Positions 35,717-44,288 of a stretch of DNA of 64,000 nt are shown one piece after another; within the stretch, counting starts at the first letter, position 1; the number at the start of each line of letters is the position of its first letter. The position numbers and the translations under genes are program-made. Location of the stretch: positions 186,001 through 250,000 of the forward strand of contig NZ_BAYB01000013.1 in assembly GCF_000685035.1 (NCBI RefSeq), in the 5' to 3' direction. The DNA is from Paraburkholderia ferrariae NBRC 106233 (GTDB lineage Bacteria; Pseudomonadota; Gammaproteobacteria; Burkholderiales; Burkholderiaceae). Under the pieces are notes generated by a model, which saw only the letters and a list, made by a program, of their open reading frames with translations, made no database searches and was not told the origin of the DNA.

Positions 35717-35761
35717 GATGTTTCTTGTGGAAAGGAAGGGGCGAAAAAAACGGAGACAAAA

Positions 35762-36613
35762 TCAGGCGGCCATCGCCGGCCGCAATGCGCTGACGAGTTC
35801 GTCAGCGAACGTCGCAAGCGGGGACGCGATACGGGTGATGCGCTGCTCGTCGAGAAAGCGCGCCTCCATGCGGGTGGGCTCGTCCGGCAGCACCGCCCAA
35901 TGCACGTCCGACGAGCGCTTCATGATCTGGCGCGCGAAGCTGCGCGCGAGCTGGTCGTCGAAACGGCAGCCGAGAAACAGAAAGCTGCGTCCCGTGCGCC
36001 ATGCCTGCACGGCGGGCGGAATCGGCGTCTGAATGTCGATTTCGGTCAGCACCTCGACATAGTCGCTGTCCGACACCAGATAGTTGGACGCCGGCGCGCG
36101 CGCGCCGATCGGCTTGTAGAGCAGCGCACCCGACTCCGGCACGTCGGCGAGCGGCGCGCCAAGCGCGTCATACGCGCCGAACCACTGTCCGAAGTGCTCC
36201 GACTGCGACAGCCCTTGCACCTGCGCCCACTGTCCGCCCGGACGCGCGCTGGCCAGCGCCGCCGCGAAGGTGTCGTCATACCAGCTGTCGACGTACAGCC
36301 CCGCGCCGCTCGACGCAAGCGCCCGGTGCAGCGCCGAGGGTGTCGGCGTCATGCCAAACGCGTCGTTCACAAGGCTCACCACCGACTTGCGGTGCTTGAA
36401 GTTTTCGATGAACTGCGCGGCCTGCGTGAGCCGGTTGCGGATCTTGTGCGGCACGCTGACTTTCGCGGTCATCAACTGCGCGAGCGCGACGGTGGTCGCG
36501 GGCACGCTTGCGTCCGGGCACAGCGCGAGCATGCCCGGACCGAGATACGGAATGACGGCGCCATCCCCGATCCGGCTGGCGATGCTCTCGACGGAAAATG
36601 AAGCGAGACTCAT
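35762..36613 (-). CDS. SIR2-like domain protein with altered active-site motifs
   Basis: 283 residues. The SIR2_2 order is visible: an N-terminal nucleotide loop (GAVIPYLGPGMLAL), a middle LYVDSWYDDTF where family members have a TTNYD motif, KPIGARAPASNYLVSDSDYV where they have K-x-HG...L(V)xTxxDY, and FLFLGCRFDDQLARSFAR near the end. The Asn of TTN and the His of KxHG, expected for NAD hydrolysis, appear replaced (by Ser/Trp region and Ile). It lies 12 bases after a DegT homologue in the nifB operon. Ribosome site GAGGGAT. Confidence 0.75.
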   Translation of the reverse strand: MSLASFSVESIASRIGDGAVIPYLGPGMLALCPDASVPATTVALAQLMTAKVSVPHKIRNRLTQAAQFIENFKHRKSVVSLVNDAFGMTPTPSALHRALASSGAGLYVDSWYDDTFAAALASARPGGQWAQVQGLSQSEHFGQWFGAYDALGAPLADVPESGALLYKPIGARAPASNYLVSDSDYVEVLTEIDIQTPIPPAVQAWRTGRSFLFLGCRFDDQLARSFARQIMKRSSDVHWAVLPDEPTRMEARFLDEQRITRIASPLATFADELVSALRPAMAA

Positions 36614-36625
36614 GAATGCGATCCC

Positions 36626-37789
36626 TCACAAATAGATGGCGGCGCCCGCGCCGACATTCGTCGCGGTGTCCTTGAGCGTCTTGACGATGTAGCGGACCTG
36701 ATCCGCGTCGAGCAGCGTGTGCAGCGGCAAGGCGAGCGCGCGGTCGCCGATGCGCTCCGTATCGGGCAACGTGCCGCGCCGGCGTCCGATGGCATCGGCG
36801 GCGTTCATGTAGTGGAACTGCTCGTGTAGCGGATGGCTGTACGCGGCCGTTTCGATGCCGCACGCCTGCATGTCGTCGATCATCTGCGCGCGGGCGCTCT
36901 GCGTGAAGCGCTTGCCGAGATGCACGACATAGAGCATCCAGTGCACTTCCTCGACATCCTCCGCGAGATACGGCGGCTTGATGCCCTCGAAGCTCTGCAT
37001 CGCTTCGTGATACCAGGCCTCCACCTGCTTGCGCTGCGCGAGCCGCTCGTCGAGCCCCGCGAGCTGCGCCAGCCCGAGCGCGGCGCTCAGCTCGCTCATG
37101 CCCGCCTGCATCGGCACGCGGGAGCCGACCGACACGGACCCGCGGTCCGCAATCCGCCGCTGACGCAGATAGCGCAGTTCGTGCGCGAGACGCTCGTCGT
37201 CGGTGACGAGCATCCCGCCTTCTCCCGCGCACAACGCCGACGGCGCCGAGAAGTCGAACACCGACACATCGCCGAAAGACCCGACCGCGCGGCCCATGTA
37301 GCGCGAGCCGAGCGCCTCGGTGCTGTCCTCGATCAGCCGCAGGCCATGCGCGTCGGCCAGCGCGCGCAACGGCCCCCAGGCGGCCGGATGCCCGTTGGTG
37401 TTGCCCGCGAGGATCGCGCGCGTGCGTGCGCCAATCTTCTGTTCGGCCTTCGCGACGTTCAGGCAGCCGCTCCAGTAGTCGATATCGGCGAACACCGGCG
37501 TCGCACCCGCCAGCGTGATCGCCTGCGCCACCTGATGCCAGGTGTGCGAGGCGCAGATCACTTCGTCACCCTGACCGATGCCGAGCGCGCGCAAGGCGAT
37601 CCACGTGCCGAGCGTGCCGCTCGCCACCGCGACGGCGTGCGCGCGGCCGCTCCAGCCGGCAAATGCGGCCTCGAACGATCCGAGCATCGGGCCGCTGCTC
37701 CAGCGCGGCGATTGCAGCACGGCGTTGACGAGTTCGATTTCGCGCGCGCCGCAGGCCGGTTCGCTCAGGGCGATCTCATCGATCTCCAT
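36626..37789 (-). CDS. DegT/DnrJ/EryC1/StrS-family protein lacking the PLP lysine
   Basis: 387 residues with the family fold throughout: ASGTLGTWIALRALGIGQGD, FADIDYWSGCLNVAKAEQ, LIEDSTEALGSRYMGR and a C-terminal SHPLHEQFHY. The PLP lysine normally lies in an SF(H)xxKxLxxGEGG motif; here the stretch reads FDFSAPSALCAGEGG with Ser at that position, confirmed on the nucleotides (gcg-ccg-tcg-gcg-ttg). So it is probably not an aminotransferase. Start 37789 overlaps the upstream gene by 14 bases. Confidence 0.82.
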   Translation of the reverse strand: MEIDEIALSEPACGAREIELVNAVLQSPRWSSGPMLGSFEAAFAGWSGRAHAVAVASGTLGTWIALRALGIGQGDEVICASHTWHQVAQAITLAGATPVFADIDYWSGCLNVAKAEQKIGARTRAILAGNTNGHPAAWGPLRALADAHGLRLIEDSTEALGSRYMGRAVGSFGDVSVFDFSAPSALCAGEGGMLVTDDERLAHELRYLRQRRIADRGSVSVGSRVPMQAGMSELSAALGLAQLAGLDERLAQRKQVEAWYHEAMQSFEGIKPPYLAEDVEEVHWMLYVVHLGKRFTQSARAQMIDDMQACGIETAAYSHPLHEQFHYMNAADAIGRRRGTLPDTERIGDRALALPLHTLLDADQVRYIVKTLKDTATNVGAGAAIYL

Positions 37790-38057
37790 GCGCGGCTCCG
37801 TCTTCGGTGAAGATGACCATGACGGCTTCGCTGGCCTCGCGGGTGACGGACACGCACATCCCGTCCGACATGGCGAAATAGACGCGGCGGCCGCCCACCT
37901 CGAGCGCCGGCGTTTCATCCCGCATCTCGGCCGCGCTGATCCGCACGGCACGCACCGCCGGAAAACGCTGGCGCAAGCTCGCCGCCGCGTCCAGCAGCGT
38001 CGGCGCGGTGCCGAGCACCTCGGCGATCGCCTGGATCTGATCGGTATCGAGCGCCAT
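37776..38057 (-). CDS. Small nif-cluster protein (DUF6129-like, 93 aa)
   Basis: Begins MALDTDQIQAIAEVLGTAP, then a beta-rich C-terminal part (GRRVYFAMSDGMCVSVTREA). It starts one base after the nifT stop and overlaps the DegT homologue. It resembles a small family repeatedly found beside nifT, possibly DUF6129; the family name is from memory and unverified. Function unknown. Confidence 0.7.
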   Translation of the reverse strand: MALDTDQIQAIAEVLGTAPTLLDAAASLRQRFPAVRAVRISAAEMRDETPALEVGGRRVYFAMSDGMCVSVTREASEAVMVIFTEDGAAHGDR

Positions 38058-38058
38058 G

Positions 38059-38277
38059 TCAGTCCTCGCCGTTCGCCACGCGCCGGGCCTCGACCGTGAT
38101 GGGCAGCGCGGTGTCGTCCGCCATCGCGGGCAGTTCGAGCTGCCAGCCATTCGCGAGCGTGATGAGCCCGCCCCACATCTCGGGCCGCGCCATCGAGACG
38201 ATCGGCTCCTCCAGATCCTTCTTCGGCACGTACGCGCTCAATGTGCCCTTGCTGTCCCTGCGGATCATGACTTTCAC
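38059..38277 (-). CDS. nifT: NifT/FixU family protein
   Basis: 72 residues, MKVMIRRDSKGTLSAYVPKK followed by DLEEPIVSMARPEMWGG and LANGWQLELP, diagnostic of NifT/FixU. Its role is unclear and it is dispensable in some diazotrophs. It lies 30 bases after nifS in the nifB operon rather than beside nifHDK. Confidence 0.93.
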   Translation of the reverse strand: MKVMIRRDSKGTLSAYVPKKDLEEPIVSMARPEMWGGLITLANGWQLELPAMADDTALPITVEARRVANGED

Positions 38278-38307
38278 GACGGTAGCTCCTGGGTTCCTGG
38301 AAAAAAT

Positions 38308-39459
38308 TCAGGCCGCGCGGACGGCCTCGCTTTCGAGTAGCGGCGCGAGCAAAGGCGGCAACGCCGCCAGCAGATAGTCGATGTCGTGCGCGGTCGTCGC
38401 CTCGCCGAGCGACAGGCGCACGGCCGCCAGCGCTTCGTCGCGCGGCACGCCCATCGCGGCGAGCACATGCGACGGCTCGCTGCCGCCCGACGCGCATGCC
38501 GAACCGGACGACGCGCACACGCCCATCTGTTCGAGCCGATGCAGCACCACCTCGGCCGGCAACACGCCAAAACGCAAGTAGCTCGTGCACGCGAGCCGCG
38601 GCGCAGCGGCGGAAAACACCTGCACGCCGGGCAGCGCATCGCGCAGTCCGCGTTCGAGCGCGTCGCGCAGCTTCGCGGTGTGGGCGGCCTTCGCGGCGAC
38701 ATCGCCTAGCGCGTCGAGTGCGGCCGCGAAGCCCGCGATGGCGGCCAGGTTCTCGGTGCCGCCGCGCCTGCGCCGCTCCTGGCTGCCTTGCATCTGCGGC
38801 TGCAATGCCGTGCCCTGGCGCAGCAGCAATGCCCCGATTCCCTTCGGTCCGCGAACCTTGTGAGCCGACAACGAAACGGCATCGACGCCAAGCCGCGAAA
38901 AGTGGAACGGCGCCTTGCCGACTACCTGCGTTGCATCGACATGCATCCGTGCGCCAGCGGCATGCGCGAGCGCATGCACTGCCTCGACCGGCATCAGCAC
39001 GCCGGTCTCGTTGTTCGCCGCCATCAGCGAAACCAGCGCGACGTCGGGGCCGATCAGACGCGAGGCGCTATCGAGGTCGAGCGTGCCGTCCGCGTGCACG
39101 CCGATGAAGTCGACCGGCACGCCCTGCTCGATCAGCACGCGCGCCAGCGCAAGATGCGCCGCGTGCTCGACCGCGCTCAGCACGATCCGGCGGCGGCCCG
39201 GCTCCTGGACCGCCGCATGCAGGCCCAGCACGGCCAGATGGTTCGCCTCGGTCGCGCCGCTGGTGAAGATCACCTCCGACGGCTTGCAGCCCAGCACGCG
39301 CGCGACCGTCGCGCGCGCCGCCGCGAGCGCGCGTCTGGCTTGCTGACCCAGCGCATGCTGCGAGGACGCATTGGCCCAGACATCGGTCATGACCGACAGC
39401 ATGGCCTGCACCACGCCGGGAGCGGTCGGCGTCGTCGCGTTGTGGTCGAGGTAGATCAT
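38308..39459 (-). CDS. nifS: Cysteine desulfurase NifS
   Basis: PLP enzyme of 383 residues that supplies sulfur for nitrogenase clusters. Visible: MIYLDHNATTPTAPGV, NNETGVLMPV, the PLP-Lys in SLSAHKVRGPKGIGALL and the persulfide Cys loop ASSGSACASGGSEPSHVL. A second desulfurase is encoded at 46.5 kb. Start ATG 39459; it follows the DUF3024-like gene by 22 bases. Confidence 0.93.
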   Translation of the reverse strand: MIYLDHNATTPTAPGVVQAMLSVMTDVWANASSQHALGQQARRALAAARATVARVLGCKPSEVIFTSGATEANHLAVLGLHAAVQEPGRRRIVLSAVEHAAHLALARVLIEQGVPVDFIGVHADGTLDLDSASRLIGPDVALVSLMAANNETGVLMPVEAVHALAHAAGARMHVDATQVVGKAPFHFSRLGVDAVSLSAHKVRGPKGIGALLLRQGTALQPQMQGSQERRRRGGTENLAAIAGFAAALDALGDVAAKAAHTAKLRDALERGLRDALPGVQVFSAAAPRLACTSYLRFGVLPAEVVLHRLEQMGVCASSGSACASGGSEPSHVLAAMGVPRDEALAAVRLSLGEATTAHDIDYLLAALPPLLAPLLESEAVRAA

Positions 39460-39481
39460 CGCGGGCTCCGTCGTCAGTACT

Positions 39482-39886
39482 TCAAGGCCAGAACACGCGC
39501 GCGGCATCCACGCACAGACGGTTCAGCAGCATGGCCAGGTCGTGACTCGCGTATTGCGCCACCCAGCGGCGCGCGGCGTGGTCCCGCGCATGCAGATGCC
39601 ACTGGCCGTCCTCGTCCCGCGCGAGCCACGCAATGTCGATCACGCCGCCCGCCGGGTCGACGTTGCGCGAGCAGCACGGGCTTTCGATCCGATACCCTTC
39701 GGGCTCCCGCGCGACACGCGCCCGCACGTACCGGTAGCGCACGCGGTTGCGCAGCGCGCGCTCGATCTGGCGCTGCGTGAAATCGGCCACGCGTGCGTCG
39801 CCCGCATCGGCAACATGCGCGGCGGACGGCGCGTTCCGTGCGCATGGTTCTCCGCACCCTTCGCCCCATGTCGTCGGCGTCGTCAT
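39482..39886 (-). CDS. DUF3024-like protein
   Basis: 134 residues; RQIERALRNRVRYRYVRARV, YRIESPCCSRNVDPAGGVID and IAWLARDEDGQWHLHARDHA fit a small beta domain resembling DUF3024. A CC pair and a GEGCGEPC N-terminal cysteine group may bind metal. ATG 39886 overlaps the second nifZ stop as ATGA. Function unknown. Confidence 0.65.
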   Translation of the reverse strand: MTTPTTWGEGCGEPCARNAPSAAHVADAGDARVADFTQRQIERALRNRVRYRYVRARVAREPEGYRIESPCCSRNVDPAGGVIDIAWLARDEDGQWHLHARDHAARRWVAQYASHDLAMLLNRLCVDAARVFWP

Positions 39887-40161
39887 GATTCGACCTCGCC
39901 TTCCTCGGGTAGCAGCCCGGCGGGCGCGGGCGCGATCTCGTCTTCCGTGCAGCCGACGACGCGGCGGCCGAATTCGACGAGATACACCGGCTCGCCGCTC
40001 TCGACCACCCTCCCCACGTTGACGATCTCGCCCACCGCGCCCGCAATCACCAGGCACTCGCCTACGCCTCGGTCCGGATAGCTGCCGTCATTGCACAGAT
40101 CGTCGAGTGCGATCACACGCATGCCCCACGCGTAGGCGGGCTCAATCGGTTCCATGCTCAT
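39883..40161 (-). CDS. Second NifZ-domain protein
   Basis: 92 residues with one NifZ SH3-like domain: GMRVIALDDLCNDGSYPDRG, GAVGEIVNVGRVVESGEPVY and LVEFGRRVVGCTEDEI. It is coupled to the first nifZ by an ATGA overlap. The two are divergent tandem duplicates; this one lacks the C-terminal extension. Confidence 0.8.
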   Translation of the reverse strand: MSMEPIEPAYAWGMRVIALDDLCNDGSYPDRGVGECLVIAGAVGEIVNVGRVVESGEPVYLVEFGRRVVGCTEDEIAPAPAGLLPEEGEVES

Positions 40162-40520
40162 CGCGCCGTCCCCTCGTCGCTGCCCGTGCCGATCGTGCGC
40201 AGCGCGGCGGCGCGCTCGCCGAAGCGCTCGAGCACGTCGTCCGGAAGGTGATCGAGCGTGCACAACTCCTTCGCGCGCATGCCCACCCGATGACCGGTTT
40301 CGACGAAGTCCACCGCGTAGATGTAGAACTGCTGCAGGAACGTGTTGATGCTCGTGACGTAGCCGACGTCGCCCTTGCTCACCAGCACCTCGCCGATATC
40401 CTTGCCGGTGTAGGTGCCGTCGTTGCGAATCGCCGAGCGGGCGATCACGCGCTCGCCGAAGCTGAAACGCGGCGGGAATGCGATCTCGACCGTGTCGTCG
40501 TCCCGGTTGATGTCACCCAT
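40158..40520 (-). CDS. nifZ: Nitrogen fixation protein NifZ
   Basis: 120 residues with the NifZ pattern FGERVIARSAIRNDGTYTGK, DIGEVLVSKGDVGYVTSINT and FLQQFYIYAVDFVETGHRVG. NifZ assists P-cluster formation on NifDK. ATG 40520 overlaps the LRV gene by 8 bases and its stop overlaps the second NifZ gene as ATGA. Confidence 0.92.
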   Translation of the reverse strand: MGDINRDDDTVEIAFPPRFSFGERVIARSAIRNDGTYTGKDIGEVLVSKGDVGYVTSINTFLQQFYIYAVDFVETGHRVGMRAKELCTLDHLPDDVLERFGERAAALRTIGTGSDEGTAR

Positions 40521-41343
40521 GGCTCGCTCCCGCGCAAGGCCGTATCGCAGCGTCGCGGACGTCGGGGGGCGCTCCGCTGCGCTGCCGGGCTAGCGCGCGC
40601 ACCTCGTCGTCCGGATCGGTCAGCAGCGGCGTCAACGTGTGGGGCTGGGCGCGCCGCGCGGCTTCCCAGCGCACGCGCCAGTCGGCGTCGTGGAAAAAGC
40701 GCGTCGCGAGCGCGGGCGGCAGGCGTGTCGCCACGATGCGCCTCACCTCGGCTTCTCCATCGTCGGCCATGCGCAGCAGCGCCGGCATCTCAATGCGTTC
40801 GGCGACCCGCATTCTCACGACCCAATCCGGGTCCTGCGCCATCAACGGCAACAGCCCCGAAGGCAGACGCCGCGCCACCCACTCGCGCACGCCATAATCG
40901 CTATCCGTGCGCAGCTGGGCCAGCGCCGCCGGTTCGAGCCGCTGCGCGACGCGAATCCGCACCTCACGGTGCGGGTCCCGAGCCATGCGCGCGAGATGCG
41001 CCTGCGGCAGGCGCAGCGCGATTTGCAGGCGGACGGTCTCGTCGGCGTCGTCGATCAGTGCGGGCAGCCTGAACACATCGGCATGGCGCGCGGCTATCGC
41101 GCGCACCTCGAAATACGGATGATCGAGATGCGCATTGCCGAGCTCCGGATGCCAGCGGAAAAAGCGGTCGATGCGCCGCGCGTACGCATCCTGCATGCAC
41201 GCGTGGCCGGGCTCGCATCCTGCCCCGTCCGGCATCTCGCGCAAGCCCCGATGTGCGCAGGCCGCGCAGTCGACCGGGCCGCCTTGCCAGTGACAAGGCG
41301 GGATGTCGCCCGATGGCGCGTGCACGGCGCGGCGCGCGTTCAT
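40513..41343 (-). CDS. 4Fe-4S leucine-rich-repeat-variant (LRV) protein
   Basis: 276 residues. The N-terminal cysteines (PVDCAACAHRGLREMPDGAG, then CEPGHAC) match the LRV Fe-S domain; the rest is about eight 24-residue LRV repeats (e.g. MARDPHREVRIRVAQRLEPA and MAQDPDWVVRMRVAERIEMP). The Azotobacter vinelandii nif cluster encodes the founding LRV protein. Function unknown; probably a protein-binding solenoid with an Fe-S sensor. Confidence 0.9.
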   Translation of the reverse strand: MNARRAVHAPSGDIPPCHWQGGPVDCAACAHRGLREMPDGAGCEPGHACMQDAYARRIDRFFRWHPELGNAHLDHPYFEVRAIAARHADVFRLPALIDDADETVRLQIALRLPQAHLARMARDPHREVRIRVAQRLEPAALAQLRTDSDYGVREWVARRLPSGLLPLMAQDPDWVVRMRVAERIEMPALLRMADDGEAEVRRIVATRLPPALATRFFHDADWRVRWEAARRAQPHTLTPLLTDPDDEVRALARQRSGAPPDVRDAAIRPCAGASHG

Positions 41344-41918
41344 GACGGCACCGCCCAGCCGCGCGCCGGATACGCACGCGGCACGCCCGCTCCGTCACCG
41401 TCGATGTCGTCCTCGCGGTGCATCAGTACATGCAGCAGCACCGCGCCGCCAACCTGGTCTTCCGGGTCGAGGCTTCGCAGTTCTGCTAGCAGCGCCCGCG
41501 CCCGTGCCAGTTCGCCCAGACGCATGTGCAGATACGCGAGCCCCTTCAGCGTGAACAGATAGAAACGCACGGCGGCGTCGTAGCGCACGGCATCGCGCGA
41601 CGGCGGCTCGCGCCCGAAATCCGCGCCGAGCACGGATCGCGCAATCGACAGCGCATCCTCGCCCACCGCGCGCGCGTCGGCCAACCGATGGCCATAGAAG
41701 TGAAACCGGTAGAGCGCGATCAGAGGCGCCGGGTGAGCCGGGGCAACGGCGCGCGCCCGCTCCAGCAGCCCGAGCGCTTCGGCCGGCCGCTCGCGCACGC
41801 GGCCCGCTTCGGCCAGGAGTTGCGCCGCCTCGGACGCAAGGCCGCCGCCGAGCGCCGACTGCGCGAAGCGGGCGAGCGCGTCGTCCATGGCGTCGGCGGC
41901 GGGCGTCAGCGTCTGCAT
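41340..41918 (-). CDS. TPR-like protein of the nifB operon
   Basis: 192 residues, helical. The central PLIALYRFHFYGHRLADARA, VRFYLFTLKGLAYLHMRLGE and LLAELRSLDPEDQVGG have a TPR-like periodicity and are clearly homologous to the last gene of the fix operon (57386-57871). Its stop overlaps the LRV start as ATGA. The biochemical role is unknown. Confidence 0.78.
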   Translation of the reverse strand: MQTLTPAADAMDDALARFAQSALGGGLASEAAQLLAEAGRVRERPAEALGLLERARAVAPAHPAPLIALYRFHFYGHRLADARAVGEDALSIARSVLGADFGREPPSRDAVRYDAAVRFYLFTLKGLAYLHMRLGELARARALLAELRSLDPEDQVGGAVLLHVLMHREDDIDGDGAGVPRAYPARGWAVPS

Positions 41919-41935
41919 CGTCGCACCGGCCGGTT

Positions 41936-42340
41936 TCACGATGCCTGCGGCGGCAACGGTGGACGCCCGCGTCCGATCGCGCCCACGTCGATGCGCGCGA
42001 CGCCCGGCTCGCTCGCGCCCGCGCTGCTGCACGCACACGGCGCCTGGTTCGGGCTCGCGAAGGTGAGGCCCGACTGGGTCGCCGTCTCGACGAAATCGAT
42101 CGTCATGCCATCGAGCAACAGGCGGCTCTGCGCCGCAAGGAAAAGGTGCAGTCCATTGATTTCCAGCACCTGCTCGCCCGCCTGCGGCGCGGCCTCCGCG
42201 CTGAACGCGGCGTTGTAGCCCGAGCAGCCGCCGGGGCTCACGAACAAACGAAAGCCTGCGCCAGCAGGCAGGCCGGAAAAGCGCACGATCCGGCGCATGA
42301 ACTTCTCGGCGGCCGGCGTAACGGTAAGGTTGGGCAGCAT
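41936..42340 (-). CDS. HesB/IscA-type A-type carrier protein
   Basis: 134 residues with the HesB core LFVSPGGCSGYNAAFSAEAA and ATQSGLTFASPNQAPCACS, giving the C-(x~63)-CxC ligand set for an Fe-S cluster. Longer and more divergent than housekeeping IscA, with a Pro/Gly-rich tail. Third gene of the nifB operon; probably delivers Fe-S precursors to NifB or NifDK. Confidence 0.88.
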   Translation of the reverse strand: MLPNLTVTPAAEKFMRRIVRFSGLPAGAGFRLFVSPGGCSGYNAAFSAEAAPQAGEQVLEINGLHLFLAAQSRLLLDGMTIDFVETATQSGLTFASPNQAPCACSSAGASEPGVARIDVGAIGRGRPPLPPQAS

Positions 42341-42410
42341 GATGCGAATCTTCTCCAGTTATGCTGTCGGGCTCGCGCCGCGTCGTTCGATACGCGGCGC
42401 GCACCGTGGA

Positions 42411-42605
42411 TCAGGCGTGAACGATGCAGCCGTCCACCGGGCAAACGGCGATGCACTGCGGGCTATCAAAATGCCCTTCGCATTCCGTACATTTCTTCGG
42501 GTCGATCGCGAAGACGCCGCCCTTCTCGTTGATGGCGACGTTCGGGCATTCCGGCTCGCACGCCGAGCAGCCGGTGCAGGTGGACGCAATGATTTTCAGG
42601 CTCAT
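42411..42605 (-). CDS. fdxN: 2x[4Fe-4S] ferredoxin FdxN
   Basis: 64 residues: MSLKIIASTCTGCSACEPEC and KKCTECEGHFDSPQCIAVCP, the second motif having the long insert typical of nif ferredoxins. It starts about 50 bases after nifB and is the known electron donor type for NifB radical-SAM chemistry. Confidence 0.92.
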   Translation of the reverse strand: MSLKIIASTCTGCSACEPECPNVAINEKGGVFAIDPKKCTECEGHFDSPQCIAVCPVDGCIVHA

Positions 42606-42654
42606 GGGGATACTCCTCGCAATGAATGATCGTGGGGGGCGTTCAGCGCAGTCT

Positions 42655-44244
42655 TCAGGCCGCCGCGCCCGTGAACGCGCCCTGCCGGATCGCGGCGTCG
42701 CCGCGGTCCGCGTGCGTGATCGCACCGCTCGCGACCCGGCTGCGGTAATCGTTGAACCATGCGAGCGCGGCCTTCTCGATGAACTCGCCAACGTACTGGT
42801 CCACCGGCTCGATGCCCGCCTGCGCAAGTTCGTCGCGCGGGCACGCGCCGATCTTCGCGACCAGCACCGCATGACAGTCGTTGATCGCGCGCACGACGGA
42901 CGGCAACTGCTCGTCGTCGCCATAGCCGCCCTGGCAGTACAGATCCACGCGACGATGGCCGACGAACAGCGCCTCGGTTGCACTCACCTCGAAAATCTGG
43001 AACTCCGTGACATGGCCGAAGTGCTCGTTCACGCGTCCCCCGCCCTTCGTCGCGACAGCGACCAGCACCTTCAGATCGTCGGCCATGTCGATCGCCTGCG
43101 CGGCGGCCAGCGCTTCCTGCTTCGCCGCGTGCTGCGCCTCGCGTTCGGCCTCGACGCGGCTCTGGTATTCGCGCCGGCGCTCGAGGTCGTAGACCACTTC
43201 CATCTGCTCGATTTTGTCGAGCGTGAATTCCTCGCTGCGATCCTCGCCGAGCAGCCCCACCGCATCCGCGCGGCACTGGCGGCAGTGGCGCATCAGGTTC
43301 GCGCCGCCCATGCACGCGTCCTGCACGGTTTTGAGTTCCTGCGCGCTCGGCCCGCGCTGGCCGGTCAGCCCGAAGTGCGTGCCGTGCTCCGCCTCCGAGA
43401 TGAGCGGCATGATGTTGTGCAGAAACGCGCCGCGCTTTTTCACTTCGCGGTTCACCTCGATCAGGTGGTCGTCGTTGATGCCCGGAATCAGCACCGAATT
43501 GATCTTCGTGAGCACGCCGCGCGCGGTCAGCATCTCGAGGCCCTTCATCTGCCGTTCGTGCAGAATCCGCGCGGCTTCGTAGCCGGTTATGCGCCGGTGG
43601 TCCCAGAAAATCCACGGGTAGATTTTTTCGCCGACGGCCGGATCGACCATGTTGATCGTGATCGTCACGTGGTCGATGTTGTACTGGCAGATTTCGTCGA
43701 CGAGATCCGGCAGCGCGAGCCCGTTGGTGGACAGGCACAGCTTGATGTCGGGCGCCTGCTCCTGAAGCATGCGGAAGGTGTCGAAGGTTTTCTTCGGATT
43801 GGCCAGCGAATCGCCAGGGCCGGCGATGCCGAGCACGGTCATCTGCGGGATCTCGCTCGCGACGGCGACCACCTTCTTCACGGCCTGCTCGGGCGTGAGC
43901 TTTTGCGACACCACGCCGGGGCGCGACTCGTTCGAGCAGTCGTACTTGCGGTTGCAGTAGTTGCACTGGATGTTGCAGGCAGGCGCGACGGCCACATGCA
44001 TGCGTGCGTAATGGTGATGCGCCTCTTCCGAATAGCAGGGATGGTTCTTGACCTTCTCCCAAACCTCGGGAGGCATGTCGTCGGGACCGCCCGACGAACC
44101 GCAACTGGCCTTGCCGTCGCCGCCTTGCGAACCACAACCGCCTCCGGCAGCCGGCGCGTCGACGGCCGTCCCCAGAGGCTTGATCTGGCCGATGCCGATA
44201 TAGGCAGCGGCGGCCAGCATGCTGGCACTCGCGTTATCTTGCAT
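42655..44244 (-). CDS. nifB: FeMo-cofactor biosynthesis radical SAM protein NifB
   Basis: 529 residues. Radical SAM motif VAPACNIQCNYCNRKYDC, HPCYSEEAHHHYARMH upstream, and a C-terminal NifX-like domain (LKVLVAVATKGGGRVNEHFG). It makes NifB-co, the [8Fe-9S-C] core of FeMo-co. A Gly/Cys-rich stretch (GGGCGSQGGDGKASCGSSGG) follows the N-terminal 33 residues. Ribosome site GAGGAG before ATG 44244; sigma-54 promoter and NifA site upstream. Heads a 14-gene operon. Confidence 0.96.
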   Translation of the reverse strand: MQDNASASMLAAAAYIGIGQIKPLGTAVDAPAAGGGCGSQGGDGKASCGSSGGPDDMPPEVWEKVKNHPCYSEEAHHHYARMHVAVAPACNIQCNYCNRKYDCSNESRPGVVSQKLTPEQAVKKVVAVASEIPQMTVLGIAGPGDSLANPKKTFDTFRMLQEQAPDIKLCLSTNGLALPDLVDEICQYNIDHVTITINMVDPAVGEKIYPWIFWDHRRITGYEAARILHERQMKGLEMLTARGVLTKINSVLIPGINDDHLIEVNREVKKRGAFLHNIMPLISEAEHGTHFGLTGQRGPSAQELKTVQDACMGGANLMRHCRQCRADAVGLLGEDRSEEFTLDKIEQMEVVYDLERRREYQSRVEAEREAQHAAKQEALAAAQAIDMADDLKVLVAVATKGGGRVNEHFGHVTEFQIFEVSATEALFVGHRRVDLYCQGGYGDDEQLPSVVRAINDCHAVLVAKIGACPRDELAQAGIEPVDQYVGEFIEKAALAWFNDYRSRVASGAITHADRGDAAIRQGAFTGAAA

Positions 44245-44288
44245 GGATATCTCCTCGCAACCGGACGTGACTACGTGCAGGAGATAAA

